Of a stretch of DNA of 64,000 nt, positions 23,231-33,941 are shown in pieces. The DNA comes from Selaginella moellendorffii (Eukaryota; Streptophyta; Lycopodiopsida; Selaginellales; Selaginellaceae). The stretch spans positions 402,526 to 466,525 of the forward strand of contig NW_003314306.1 in the NCBI RefSeq assembly GCF_000143415.4, given 5' to 3'. Under the pieces are notes generated by a model. That model had not been told where the DNA came from, did not search any database, and was given only the letters and a program-made list of their open reading frames with translations. How positions within the stretch are numbered: position 1 is the stretch's first letter; the number at the start of each line of letters is the position of its first letter. The position numbers and the translations under genes are program-made.

Positions 23231-24926
23231 ATGGCGGCCATGCATCTTCAACTTCAGGCCTCGGCCCAAATTTCGGTGAGTTTTCCAGTTTTTTCTCATC
23301 TGCATGCAGCTGAATCGATCAATTTGCGCAGAGCTCAGACAGGATTTTGGCTAGCCCCTTCAAGAGCTCCGGCTTTTGTCGATTGCGAAGCCCGCGCAGT
23401 CAGATCTTGGTACTGACACGCACATTCTTTTGTGCTTTTCCTGGCTTTCCATGTTTGAATTGTTTTTGGCTTGTTTTTTCCCCAGGATGTGTCGGTGAAT
23501 CCCAAGAAACGAGGAGTCGGCGTACGTGCTGTGGCTGTACCCATTCGGGAGGAAGTGCAGACCTCCATTCCTGGTTTTACTCAGCTGGGAGAACCGGTGA
23601 CTGACAGAGCGATAGAAACAAAAATCTCACATTTGCCTTCGTTTTGTTGCTTGCAGGTTCCCGAAGGCCTCTCTTTGAACGATGTTGTGAAAACTTTGCC
23701 CAAAGAGGTACATCACTCGGTAAAAAATGCATTTTTTCTTACGAGTTTCCTGCTGTCAGGTGTTCGAGGTTGATGACTTCAAAGCTTTCAAGACGGTGGC
23801 GATCACCGTCTCTTCGGTCGCTGCTGGATACGCGGCCCTTGCGGTGGCACCATGGTACTTATACCCAATAGTCTACGCGTTTTTGGGAACCGCGGTCACC
23901 GGACTATTCGTCATCGGCCATGACTGTGGTCACAACTCTTTCTCCAAGAGCCAGCTCGTGAATGATGTCGTTGGAACCATTGTCATGACGCCTCTCATCT
24001 ATCCATTCGAGCCATGGAGGATCAAACACAACACTCACCATGCTCACACTAACAAGTAAGTGGTTTCTGTGCTCGTGATTTCGGCCGACTCAAAACGCGT
24101 GTTTTTCTGCTTACCAGGTTGATTATGGATACTGCATGGCAACCATTCAGACCACATCAGTATGACAATGGTAGCCCTCTAGTGAGGGGGGTAATTAGAG
24201 CCACCATGGGTCCGTTATGGTGGATGGCTTCAGTAGGACACTGGATTTTCTGGCACTTCGACTTGAGCAAGTTCCGGCCTCAAGAGCAACCCAAAGTCAA
24301 GGTAACTTTCTTTTGTTCCTTGTTTCCGCGAGCTTTAATCTAAAACTCCATCCTTGTTTTAAAAGGTGAGCTTGGCGGCAGTGGCAGCGTTTGCAGCACT
24401 GGTGCTTGCACCTTTGCTGGTAACTCAGGGTCCAGTTGGATTTGTCAAGTGGTGGCTTGTACCGTGGCTGGGCTTTCATTTCTGGATGAGCACTTTCACG
24501 ATGGTTCATCACACCGCGCCACACATTCCTTTCAAGCCAAACCGGGAGTGGTATGCCGTGGAAGCGCAACTTAACGGCACCGTGCATTGCGACTACCCGG
24601 CCTGGTAACGCTTTCTTTCAATGCCGTCTCTCTTTCGCTCGCGAGCTCATCTCTTTTCGATTTCTTCTAGGATTGATCTCTTGTGCCATGACATCAGTGT
24701 CCACATCCCACACCACGTATCGACCAAAATTCCCAGCTACAATCTCCGCAAGGCATACGCCGCGATCCAGGAGAAATGGGACCGGCACTTGAACAAGGCC
24801 GAGTTTGGCTTCCCGCTGATGAACACGATCCTTGATCAGTGCAACTTATTCGATGCGAGGAGGTCCAAGTGGGTCAAGTTCGCGAAGAACCTCAGAGGAG
24901 ACGCCGTTGCAGCAACCAGCGATTAA
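23231..24926 (+). CDS. FAD6: Plastid omega-6 (delta-12) fatty acid desaturase
   Basis: This enzyme desaturates oleoyl groups on plastid membrane lipids to linoleoyl groups, using ferredoxin and a di-iron centre in the chloroplast envelope. Eight exons join in frame to about 419 residues: 23231-23275, 23332-23409, 23486-23596, 23657-23707, 23760-24055, 24118-24301, 24366-24604 and 24671-24926. All introns are GT-AG and 52-76 bp. The first ~75 residues are Ser/Arg-rich, as in a transit peptide. Three His boxes are visible: HDCGH (23919), HNTHH followed by AH (24027) and HIPHH near the C-terminus (about 24702). Hydrophobic spans flank them. The plastid transit-like N-terminus and the [10 protein letters not shown] and [10 protein letters not shown] context indicate FAD6 and not the ER enzyme FAD2. 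It appears intact. Two upstream G-boxes suggest light-linked expression, which is an inference. Confidence 0.95.
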
Positions 24927-27900
24927 AACGGGAAACCATACAAGATCACAAAGTTTTCTTAGAAAAAGTAAGGCAATAGCAAAGCATTGCAACAGGAACT
25001 ATAAAATAGCTCTATCGTATGCATCTGTAGGGTGAAAGTAGTATTAAGCTCGAGTTTGGAGCGTATATTATCAATCATTATCATACTATTATGATTGTCA
25101 TTTCTATGGCCTTACAAGCTTCAAGTTTTGGGTGGTGGTAGCACAACTGGGTATATCCCACGAGGAAACTTTGGTTCTCGTTCCGACAGCCATGCCGGAA
25201 AAGCAATAATGATTTCCAACATATAATAATGTCACACCAAAATATCACTGGAAAGAAGAACTGTGGATGGAGTGTGACGAAGAACATCAAACCAAATCTC
25301 CAACGCGACAAATCTCGCCATCTTTGAATCGGTCTGGGGTTCGAGTTTGCACCCGGCTGCCACGAAAGGGTGGAAAAGACAAGACAAGACTGAGATTTTG
25401 GACGTGGGAGGTTTTTAAAGTTTCTGGGGGTGTGGTGGTCAGGATTATTAGACGTGTGTGTGTGGCGAAATCATTAATGTGTACGAACTTTCTCTCTTTT
25501 GTAACTTTCATAACGGTAGACTGATAGATACACAAGAAAGATGAAAAGAACGCAAACGCAAACGAGACCCAAGGAAGACGACGACGAGATGACATGGTCG
25601 GTCGGACAACACCTTTGATCTCTCGCATTTGTATAGTGGATCCAAAACTTTTGCCCATCCTCGGCCAAAAACAAATCACCACCACCACCTTGAGCGATGG
25701 TGGTCAGCAGAAAAACCACAAGGCTTTGTTTAAGAGCTTTCATGTAATGTCCCAGAATCTCGCTTGGAGTCGAGGTCCAGGTGAGCTGCATTGAGAGAGA
25801 GAGAGAGAGAGATTTCAATGCCCAAGGCTCAAGCGCTTTTGGCAGTGGAGGAGTTTTTTATAAAGTGGCAAAGGCAAACCACGCATTTTGCTGGTGGCCA
25901 AGAACGTACTCCAATGTAGGCGGCATGTAGCCACTTGGACATGTAACATATGCCCAGCTTGGGTGTGTGTAATTGCCCTGTAAACATCAACAAAAGGTGG
26001 CATGCCCACTCTGGGTATATGGATCAACACACACACATGCCCCTGTGGCAAAGGTGTACCACAACAGCTATACCAATGAGAAAATCACCAGGACTCACAC
26101 AAACACACACACATACAGGTATTTGTTATTGGCCTGGCACAATTGCAGAGTCCCTGCAAGGCATAATTTGGCTGCTAGTGTGTGACAGTGTGTAGCAAAA
26201 GGTGAGCCTGGCAGCAGGCAGCACAGGAGAAGGGAGGGGATTGAGCATACAACTCAAAGTGTGAACACAAAACACACAATTAGAGAGAAATCCACTCAAG
26301 AACCCAATTCCTTGACACCGCTCTTTGCATGTGTTTGAATTGGATCAGCTTAAGTTGAAGTTTCAGTTGAATTGTTCAGTACCAGACACCCGCCAGCCAG
26401 GCCAGGCCAGGCAGCCAGCAGCAGGACAGGAGGCAGCAGCCACATTCAAAATCCAGGCCCAAACTTGATTACACACACCAAATCTTTAGATTTGTACATG
26501 AGAGAGAGAGGGTGGGGGGAAGGGTTGATATCATTTTCTATGCACTCAAGATAGATAGAGACACAGAAGGAGGTCAGTTCATCCTGAGCAGCAACATCTT
26601 TTTCATTTTTTCATTTTTCTCTCTTTTTCCTTTCTTATTTCTCTTTTCCCCTTCACAGATTAAAGGGTTTCTGAAACGAGAACCTCCTCAAGTAAGCATT
26701 TCACTTTCCACTTGCCATCTTTCACAATCCTGGCCATGAAGCAACAAATCAGAGACAAAAACCAATCTGGCACAACTGTTATTGAAACTGATGGGACAAT
26801 GGACTGATTGATACAGTAATCTCAGCTAAGCTGGGCTGTAATCCCTGCTTCCGTGGTGGAAGACACGCTGATCCGGTCCTCCTTGCCGTAGAAACAGTAC
26901 AAATTTCTCTATTCATTGTAACCTCGTTTGCTTGAGGAGCAAGGATTCATCATTCTTGCTCTCATATTTAACGTCCCGGGTGTTCTCAAAAAGATAATAC
27001 TTGACCGAGAAAGCTTCATGGTCAGTGTCTCACTCACTCATGCTTGCTTGACACCTTCCCATGTTGATTAAACCCCACTTAAAACTGTTTTAGTATTAAG
27101 AAAACAAAGCAAACCACGATGGTGGCTAGTGTTGTCCCCACACCAGAAGCAGCGAAGCAGCTCAAAGGCCAATGCGCAAAGAAAAAAAAAAAGAAAGCAA
27201 AAGCACCGAAGACAGACCAAAAGAAAAAGAAGACAAAAAAAAACTGTTTAATAATCTCTACTACATGGTTTTCAATTGAAAAGCGACTATAAGGCCCGCT
27301 TTTTCAAATAAAAACCCAGCGTGCTCAAATCCGGTGATGGATCACAAACTGCTCAAGAAAACCTCAAACCCACCAAATGCAAAGTTTAATCACCTGTCAC
27401 AGATCACCCGGATCATCTACATTCCCCGCAAAAGACAAGCCCTAAACAAAGGAATAAGTAAAGGTGGCAGACTATAGACTAAAGGTATAGAATACGGTAT
27501 CTCGTACCTTGCAAGGAATGCATAGAAGAAGGGAGCAAACATCGTTGGATTTGAGGAAGCATGAGCAGCACAACAAGAAGAAAACAAAAGGCTCGATCTT
27601 GTTTCTTGTTATCTGGGCATTTCTTTTCTCGCCACCAAAGGAGATGTTTTGTTGTTGCTGGGCATTTGCGAGCAAAAGCGCGTGTGTGTGTGTGTGTGAA
27701 AACGACGCCATAGCGCTAGGGTGGCAGAACAAAGAAGACTCCTCGTTGCTAAACAACAATGCCTTAGCTTAAACATTGTTAACTTTGGTGCTAATACGAG
27801 GACGAGGGCATCTGGAGGGATCCAAACATCCCAAAAAGAGGCATCTTTTTCGTGTTCCTTTTCTTTCTTCTTCATCGCTTTCTTCTTCTTCTCCTCCTTC

Positions 27901-28922
27901 TCTCCCTTGTTGCTACGCGGTGAGGGATTTTGCGCTTTGGCCGCATTTGCGCGCAAAGAGAAGCGACCACGCGATCGATCAATCCATCTTTTTGCCTTTT
28001 TGTTCTTCCTTTTTTTTTTGTGTGTGTTCTTGAGGGGGCGATTTGGACGTCGTGCTTACTGCTACTGGGCTGCTACTGCTGCTGCTGGGGTGCTGATGGA
28101 ACTGCTTTGTTAAATCCATCCCCGGTTTGTACTCTTGTTTTGGCGTGATTCCGAGCGAGACGATCGAAAACCCCTCGTTTGTGTGCTTGCATTGCGTAGA
28201 TATTTGCTTGCAATAGTGTCGAAGCTTTGGTGTGTCCCTGTTCCTGGGATGGGATGCCTCGTTTTCTAGAACTTGGAAATCTTTGAGTAGTTGTGCTTCT
28301 CTTGCCCCATTTTTCTTTTCCTTTCTTCTTCCTCCTTCGCTAAACAATCAAATCGCGCCGGTAGTGACGACCACTGTTGATCTGCAGGCCTTTGGTTTGC
28401 TGGAGAAGCAACGCCAGCGGCGGCGCAAGTGGATCGCCGCACAAGTAATCAATCAAATCGCTCGCAACGAGTGAAGAAGAACAAACTCACACACGGTAAA
28501 TTATAAAAACCTCTGCTTTTCCCTCTCCTTTTTGGCTTTCTTCTTCATCTGGGTCGCTAGAAAAATGCCTCCTTGTTTGATCCACAGCTCCACCTCGACC
28601 ACACCACTCCAAGCAAAAAGGGATCTTGCGCGCTGGATTTCTAGATGCGGGCCGGGAAGAAGAAGAAGCTTGGACTGCTGCTAGTGGAGCAAATCCTCCT
28701 GGCGTGGCTGGATCCTTGGGCGAGATGATGACGAAGAACAGCGAGATGGAACAGCCCAAGTGACAGCGATCGATCAAATCAATCCCCATCTCTCTTGGGT
28801 CTTCTCCCGGGAGCTCTAGATATGGCCGGCGTACCAGGGGAGAAGAGCGATAGGTAGACCAAAGCGCTGTAGAAGCAGGGAGGAGGTATAGGCCCCTAGT
28901 AGCTCTGCCGGACAGAGGAAAG
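24927..28922. other. Intergenic region and probable leader of the GRAS gene
   Basis: No gene is supported over about 4 kb. Short GA, AC and GT microsatellites occur (for example 25794-25812, 26028-26037, 27681-27698). From about 27700 the sequence is pyrimidine-rich and GC-richer, consistent with promoter and a long 5' untranslated region of the downstream gene, possibly with an intron. A minus-strand frame at about 25474-25743 begins with a signal-like hydrophobic stretch, but the rest is low complexity. Confidence 0.4.
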
Positions 28923-31865
28923 ATGCTTGGAAGTGCCCATCGGGTGGGAGAGCTCGATCACCACCATCTCCATCACTACTACCAGCAGCTCGGAGCTCTC
29001 AACAATCACTACCTGCGCGGCGGCGGCCACCAGGAGCTCCACCTCCATCGCAAGCTCGAAGATCACCACCACCAGCACCACCACTTCAATCTTCTCGGCG
29101 GAGCTCCATTCTCCGCAGCAAGCGGGAGCCTGTATGGTGGTGGCGCTGCCGTGGAGCCAACCTCCGTGCTGGATCTGTGGAGCCCGAGCCCGAGCTCCAA
29201 AGGTGGCGGCTGCTGCTCTGGACTATCCTCCTCGGGGGGTCTCAACGATCACGCCGCCGCCAGGCTCGCCGCCACCACCGCCGCCGCCGCTGGGCACCAC
29301 GGATCGCCCTCTTCCTTCGATGATAACCGGAGCAACACGAGCGAGAAGAGCGTGGAGGCGGCGCGGAGGTTTCTGGACCAGGAGGAGGAGGAGCAGCGGC
29401 GGAAGAACAGCAAGAGCGCCAAGAACACCGCCGTGAGTAGCAGGCTCGTGGTAGCGGCGGCGGCGGGGGGATGGAAGAGCGGCGAAGAGGAGGAGGAAGC
29501 GGCGGCGAGGAGGTCGAGAGACAAGAGCTTGGACGAATGGCTGGCGGATCTCCAGCAGCAGAAGCTCCACATCCCGCCGGCGGCGGAGGAGGAGCTGGAG
29601 CTCACGAGCAACAACAGGGGAGTGTTCTTCCAGTCGCCGCCAGCGTGCTCGTCGTCCAACACCGGGAGCCACAGGCCGGGAGAGATCGAGGTGGAAATCT
29701 TCCCTCCGCCACCACCGCCACCGCCACCGATCGATCAAGTCCACGCCCAGCAGCAGTATGGAATGGAGGAACTCGAGAGGATGCTCCTCTCGCCTTCCTC
29801 CGGGGGAATGGGAGGAGCCGCCGCTGCCGCGAATCAGCACCACCAGCAGCTCGCGAAGTGGCTCCTGGGCGATGCCGCGCAACAGGATCATCACTTCTTC
29901 CCAGCGATCCCGGCAAAGGAGGAGGAGCCGTTGTTCTTCCCGCAAGCATCGGCCCCCAATCCATCGCTCGCATTTCCCGCGTCCCGGCATTTGCCGCTGG
30001 CGATCCAGCCGCAGCCATCGCTCCTCTCCCCTCCGCGGCCGAGGATCATCCAGCAGCACCAAGACGTCGGCCTGGAGCAGCTCTTCCACCCCGTGGATCC
30101 GCCCCATTTCGCAGCAAATCCCGGGCCGGGGCACGAGCTCCGATCGATCGATCGGTCGCCTAGCAGGAATTTCCAGGCGCAGCAGCAGCAGGGGCTGGAA
30201 TCCCCGGGATGGGAGCTAGATCGCAAGAGGAAGGAGCACTACCCCGAAATTCCCGATCTTTCTTCCAAGAACCGGGCACCCTACAGCTCCTCGGCATTCG
30301 CAGTGCCGCTGGCAGTGGAATCTCGCTCGATCTCGCCATGGCAGCAGCAGCAGCGGCAAGAATTCCAAGAACACCACCGGGATCTCCCGCCAAACCCTAA
30401 GCTCCAGTGCGTGCGCGGCGGCGGGGACGATCGCCATCGCCATGGCCGCGGCGGCAGCGGCAGCGGCAGCGGCAACGGCAGGGATCCCAGCGCCATCGCA
30501 TTTGGATCGGGATTTGGCAGCGGCGCCCCTGTGGCGGCGAGCTCCAATCCAGGCGGAGGAGGCGCAGGGGCAGGGATTCCAAGCGTACTATCGGTGCCGG
30601 ATGAGGGGCTGGGGCTCATGGATCAGCTCCTCCATCTCGCACAGGCCATCGACGTTGGGAGCAATCACGTTGCTCAGTCGATATTGGCGCGGCTCAATCA
30701 GCATTTGTTCTGTCACCAGGGCAAACGCATCCAGCGTTTGGCCTTCTACTTCAAGGAGGCCCTCGCAGCGCGGATGATCGATCATCATCCCGCCACCACC
30801 ACCACCACGACCACCACCTCCGCCACCACCACCACCGCCACTCCGGCGGAGATTTTCGCCAAGGTCAGGGCCTACACCAGCTTCTGCGAGATCTCCCCGC
30901 TCCTCCGCTTCGCCTATCTATCCGCCAACCAGGCGATCCTCGAGGCGATCCAGGGCGAGGCCAGCGTCCACATTGTGGATTTCGACCCCGGGTTTGGCAG
31001 CCAGTGGGCGGCGCTACTGGAGGATGTCGCAAGAACGCCGGCGGCGCTGCCACAGCCCCGGTTGCGGCTGACGCTAGTGGGGCCGGACCCGGCGCGGCTG
31101 GGGTTCGTGGTGGAGAGCCTCCGGGAGTTCGCGGGGGAGCTCCAGTTGCGGCATACGCCTCAGTTTGGGCTGGTCCAGTGCGCCTCAGCCGGGGAGATGA
31201 CGGCGCCGCTGCTGGGGCTGACTGACGGGGAGCCGGTGGTGGTCAACTTTATGTTCAGCCTCCACCGGTCGCTTGGGGCGCGGGGCGGTACGGACGCGGC
31301 CGTCAGCGCCGTCATGACGGCGTCGCCCCGGCTGGTCACCATCGCGGAGGAGGAGGTGGACGACAATGACGGCAAATTCCAGCGGAGGTTCGTGGAGACG
31401 CTGCAGTACTACGCGTTTGTGCTGGACTCGCTGGGGCCCGAGGACGGCGCGGGGGTGCTCACCGTGGAGAAGGATATTCTGTCGCCCGGGATCGCTAACG
31501 CCGTCAGCCTGGAGGGCGCTCGGCGTACCGAGAGGCACGAGAGGCTGGCGCAGTGGAGGGCCCGGTTGGGGCGCGGGGGCCTGGAACCGGTCCCCATGGG
31601 CGAGGCGGCGAGAATGCAGGCCGAGTGCTTGATCAAGGGCCACTCCCACGGGAAGAACTTTGAGGTTTGCCGGGACGAGGGAGGGCTGCTCTTGGGGTGG
31701 CAGGGAAAGCCTTTGGTCGCGGTTTCGTCGTGGACTCCCGCGAGTTCTTCCTCGGCGGTGGAAGGATCGAACAACATCAACAACAGCTTGATCAACAATT
31801 CGATCATCATCAGTTCCAGCGTTTCGAATTCCAACATCGCCAACAACAACAACAACAAGTGCTGA
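28923..31865 (+). CDS. HAM: GRAS transcriptional regulator, HAIRY MERISTEM (SCL6/LOM) type
   Basis: HAM proteins are nuclear GRAS regulators that keep stem cells undifferentiated in meristems. The gene is one 980-codon exon. The GRAS domain occupies about residues 560-940. It has a leucine heptad region (LMDQLLHLAQAID), then SILARLNQ, a VHIID-type motif (VHIVDFDPGFGSQW, about residue 681), a PFYRE region near residue 818 (FVETLQYYAFVLDSL), and a SAW end (PLVAVSSWTP, about 933). The long N-terminal half is low complexity, rich in His, Gln, Gly, Ser and Pro, as in other HAM proteins. After the SAW motif there is an unusual ~40-residue Asn/Ser tail. The miR171 target in the coding sequence (30680-30700) is diagnostic for this subfamily. 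The upstream leader is long and pyrimidine-rich. The next gene converges on it from the minus strand. Confidence 0.93.
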   Translation: MLGSAHRVGELDHHHLHHYYQQLGALNNHYLRGGGHQELHLHRKLEDHHHQHHHFNLLGGAPFSAASGSLYGGGAAVEPTSVLDLWSPSPSSKGGGCCSGLSSSGGLNDHAAARLAATTAAAAGHHGSPSSFDDNRSNTSEKSVEAARRFLDQEEEEQRRKNSKSAKNTAVSSRLVVAAAAGGWKSGEEEEEAAARRSRDKSLDEWLADLQQQKLHIPPAAEEELELTSNNRGVFFQSPPACSSSNTGSHRPGEIEVEIFPPPPPPPPPIDQVHAQQQYGMEELERMLLSPSSGGMGGAAAAANQHHQQLAKWLLGDAAQQDHHFFPAIPAKEEEPLFFPQASAPNPSLAFPASRHLPLAIQPQPSLLSPPRPRIIQQHQDVGLEQLFHPVDPPHFAANPGPGHELRSIDRSPSRNFQAQQQQGLESPGWELDRKRKEHYPEIPDLSSKNRAPYSSSAFAVPLAVESRSISPWQQQQRQEFQEHHRDLPPNPKLQCVRGGGDDRHRHGRGGSGSGSGNGRDPSAIAFGSGFGSGAPVAASSNPGGGGAGAGIPSVLSVPDEGLGLMDQLLHLAQAIDVGSNHVAQSILARLNQHLFCHQGKRIQRLAFYFKEALAARMIDHHPATTTTTTTTSATTTTATPAEIFAKVRAYTSFCEISPLLRFAYLSANQAILEAIQGEASVHIVDFDPGFGSQWAALLEDVARTPAALPQPRLRLTLVGPDPARLGFVVESLREFAGELQLRHTPQFGLVQCASAGEMTAPLLGLTDGEPVVVNFMFSLHRSLGARGGTDAAVSAVMTASPRLVTIAEEEVDDNDGKFQRRFVETLQYYAFVLDSLGPEDGAGVLTVEKDILSPGIANAVSLEGARRTERHERLAQWRARLGRGGLEPVPMGEAARMQAECLIKGHSHGKNFEVCRDEGGLLLGWQGKPLVAVSSWTPASSSSAVEGSNNINNSLINNSIIISSSVSNSNIANNNNNKC
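30680..30700 (+). promoter_or_regulatory. miR171 target site in the GRAS coding sequence
   Basis: The 21 bases from gatattggcgcg to ctcaatca are an exact complement of the canonical miR171 family sequence. They encode ILARLNQ, the conserved position of this site in HAM/SCL6 genes. Cleavage by miR171 is established for this family in seed plants; here it is inferred. Confidence 0.9.
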
Positions 31866-32348
31866 TTGGTATCAAACATCATCACCACCAAAGTTTCCAG
31901 GTTCAAAGTTTTCTTCGAAGTTCCTTCCAACTTTTTTGGTGGCTCAGCTGTCTCTTTTTTTCGTTCTTTTCGTTTTCCTTGTTTTCCTTGTTTTCCTTGT
32001 TTTGTTGTTTTGCTTTTGACACTGCAGCACAGCAGCAGCAGCTCTCTGTTTTTGCTGTTTCCTGCTGTGGAAGCTCCAGCAAAAAAAAAAAAGCGCAAAA
32101 AGAGTTTCTTCTTTTCCAGCAATACATTTTATGTGTAGAGTAGTTTATCCGTGCTACGGTCTCTTTCTAAGAAACTAACGAAAGAAACTTGGCAGTATTT
32201 TGTAGATATACTCTTGGAAAAAGTCTGAAAGTCTTCCAAGAAAGGAGAAAAGGAAAATACGATCCATTTTCTTCAAACCTTTTTTTTATAAAAAAATTCC
32301 CTTTGGAAACGAAGAGAAAAATTCCATTTACCAGACTTCTTACCCGAG
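31866..32348. other. Convergent intergenic region
   Basis: Shared 3' region between the GRAS gene and the minus-strand PLP gene. T-rich and A-rich runs fit 3' ends of both transcripts. No gene was seen. Confidence 0.4.
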
Positions 32349-33941
32349 CTATAGAAAAACTGTCTCCTGGTCGAGTCCCTGGTACTGGAGTAGCTCCCTC
32401 GAGCAAAACCCCGGATCCAAAAACTGTGCTACAAACTCCCAAAGCTGAAACACGTCCCTGAAAGTTGTGACAAGTCCCAGCGTCGCACAGAGAACGCTCT
32501 GGACGCTTGAGGACGAGGCCTCCAGCTTTCTCACGCAAAAGTAGGAGTTTTCCTCCATCGCTGCTGGCCGAGCTTGGATCGCTCCAGTCCCCAGAGAGAT
32601 GTTGGACCTATTTGCGAGCCTCTGGACGAGCTCCGGATCCAAGAACTCGCCGGAGTGGTCCGAGAGGCTGAAGGCTAGAGCCGGGCCGGAGTCCTCGGGG
32701 CTGTGGATGGTAACGAGTCCTGGACGGCCCGGCGATGGATGCCGGAGTAGCAGCAGCGAAGCTCTCAGCCAGCCGAGTAGCGAGTCCTGTCTCATGCTTG
32801 CGAGCTTGGCCAGCTTCTCGGCGTGATGGAGGCCATGGAAGCTGGAAGCTCTCGACGTAGAGTAGTAGTATCTCGTTGCTTGGAACTCGGATGATCTCGT
32901 CAACTTTACCGACGCACTGACGGATTCTTTGAGCGGCTTTGGCTTGGCAACTTCCAGCCTCCGCTGTGGATTCATTCCATTGTCTTTTCTAGAGCTCAAG
33001 CTCGCTGCTGCGTCGTAGCTCTCGGATTTCTGCTTAAAGCTCTCTGGAACTTGGAGAAAACTGCTATGAGCTTTCACAACTTTCACCATCCCGGCAGCAC
33101 GGCCTCCAGAGCAATCGCCCAGCATGAATTTTTTCACGACGAGGCATCCAAAGCCCGTTGGATCCATCCCAAACACTTTGTAGAAGGAGCCAACGAGAAA
33201 ATCTGGAGATAATCCTGCTAAGTCCATGGACGAGCTCGCAGCTCCAATCCCAGAGACGTCGAGAAGAACGCACCAGCCATTATCCCGAGCTTCCTTGATC
33301 CACTCTACCGAGTTCTTGGTTCCTGTCACCCTGGAAACTATCGGATACGCGAAGAGCCCCTTGAATTCCCGCTTGTGCTTCTTAAGTTTCCTTTGCAGGC
33401 TCCTTCGATCGATACCAAAACCGGTGCTGGAAAGAGTGGCATGCACAACCTTGGCACCGGTAGCGCGAGCGCTCTCTTCGATCCTGCTCAAGCCTTCGTT
33501 CTTAAAGTCATAGCCGAGGAGAATCCGGTCAAAGTGGAAAGAATCGACCAAGAGCCGCAGCGCCGAGCAAGAATCCGCCGCGAAGACGATGGAGTAGTCC
33601 CGCTCGTCCAGCCCGAGGTGAGCTAAGATCCTGGCTCGCATCGTCCCTTCGATCGAGCGGGAGTCCTCGTAGAGCGCGTGAGAGACGAGGCTTGTCGGCG
33701 CATAAGCCAGCGCGAAGTTTTGGTGCTCGCGCGAGGAAAAGATCCCAGTCCCGCCATAGTCGAAGCAAGCATGGCGATCTTCGTCCAGGTGCGGATACTC
33801 CGTCCTCCTGACGCTGTCGATAGCGCAGGTTGCTTGGTACTCCGGATAGAGCTCGAGGAATGCGGCCTGGGCCGAGTGGAGATCGGGCAAATCCTCCCAT
33901 ACCAAGCCCATTGATGGATCTCGTCGCTCTCTCTGTAGCAT
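32349..33941 (-). CDS. PLP-dependent transferase-fold protein, MOCOS N-terminal-like
   Basis: This single-exon gene encodes 530 residues related to the aminotransferase class V domain of molybdenum cofactor sulfurase. The start is MLQRERRDPSMGLVWEDL; a second Met eleven residues on is possible. Near the N-terminus YPHLD and CFDYGGTGIFS resemble the family opening, where a cofactor-binding loop sits. The later HYD-like LLDVSGIG and SFYKVFG-DPTGFGCLVVKK segments contain the Lys (about residue 254) that binds PLP in MOCOS/ABA3. The C-terminal MOSC domain of true sulfurases is absent, so this belongs to the shorter plant group often annotated as PLP-dependent transferase superfamily or MOCOS-like. 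Its substrate is unknown. A ~100-residue Ser/Lys-rich insertion lies at about residues 290-380. The frame is intact. It converges with the GRAS gene. Confidence 0.8.
   Translation of the reverse strand: MLQRERRDPSMGLVWEDLPDLHSAQAAFLELYPEYQATCAIDSVRRTEYPHLDEDRHACFDYGGTGIFSSREHQNFALAYAPTSLVSHALYEDSRSIEGTMRARILAHLGLDERDYSIVFAADSCSALRLLVDSFHFDRILLGYDFKNEGLSRIEESARATGAKVVHATLSSTGFGIDRRSLQRKLKKHKREFKGLFAYPIVSRVTGTKNSVEWIKEARDNGWCVLLDVSGIGAASSSMDLAGLSPDFLVGSFYKVFGMDPTGFGCLVVKKFMLGDCSGGRAAGMVKVVKAHSSFLQVPESFKQKSESYDAAASLSSRKDNGMNPQRRLEVAKPKPLKESVSASVKLTRSSEFQATRYYYSTSRASSFHGLHHAEKLAKLASMRQDSLLGWLRASLLLLRHPSPGRPGLVTIHSPEDSGPALAFSLSDHSGEFLDPELVQRLANRSNISLGTGAIQARPAAMEENSYFCVRKLEASSSSVQSVLCATLGLVTTFRDVFQLWEFVAQFLDPGFCSRELLQYQGLDQETVFL

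Noticed and set aside
25320-25370. T-arm-like ggttcgagtttgcacc as a tRNA
   Set aside because: No matching acceptor stem, D arm or anticodon arm could be placed around it.
25474-25818. Minus-strand frame with a signal-peptide-like start (MKALKQSLVVFLLTTIAQ) as a secreted peptide gene
   Set aside because: The rest is low complexity from a (TCG)n tract with no known peptide-hormone motif, and the frame ends in random hydrophobic sequence.
29223-31649. Several long antisense ORFs under the GRAS gene
   Set aside because: GC-rich third positions remove stops on the opposite strand; products are Arg/Pro/Ser-rich without domains.
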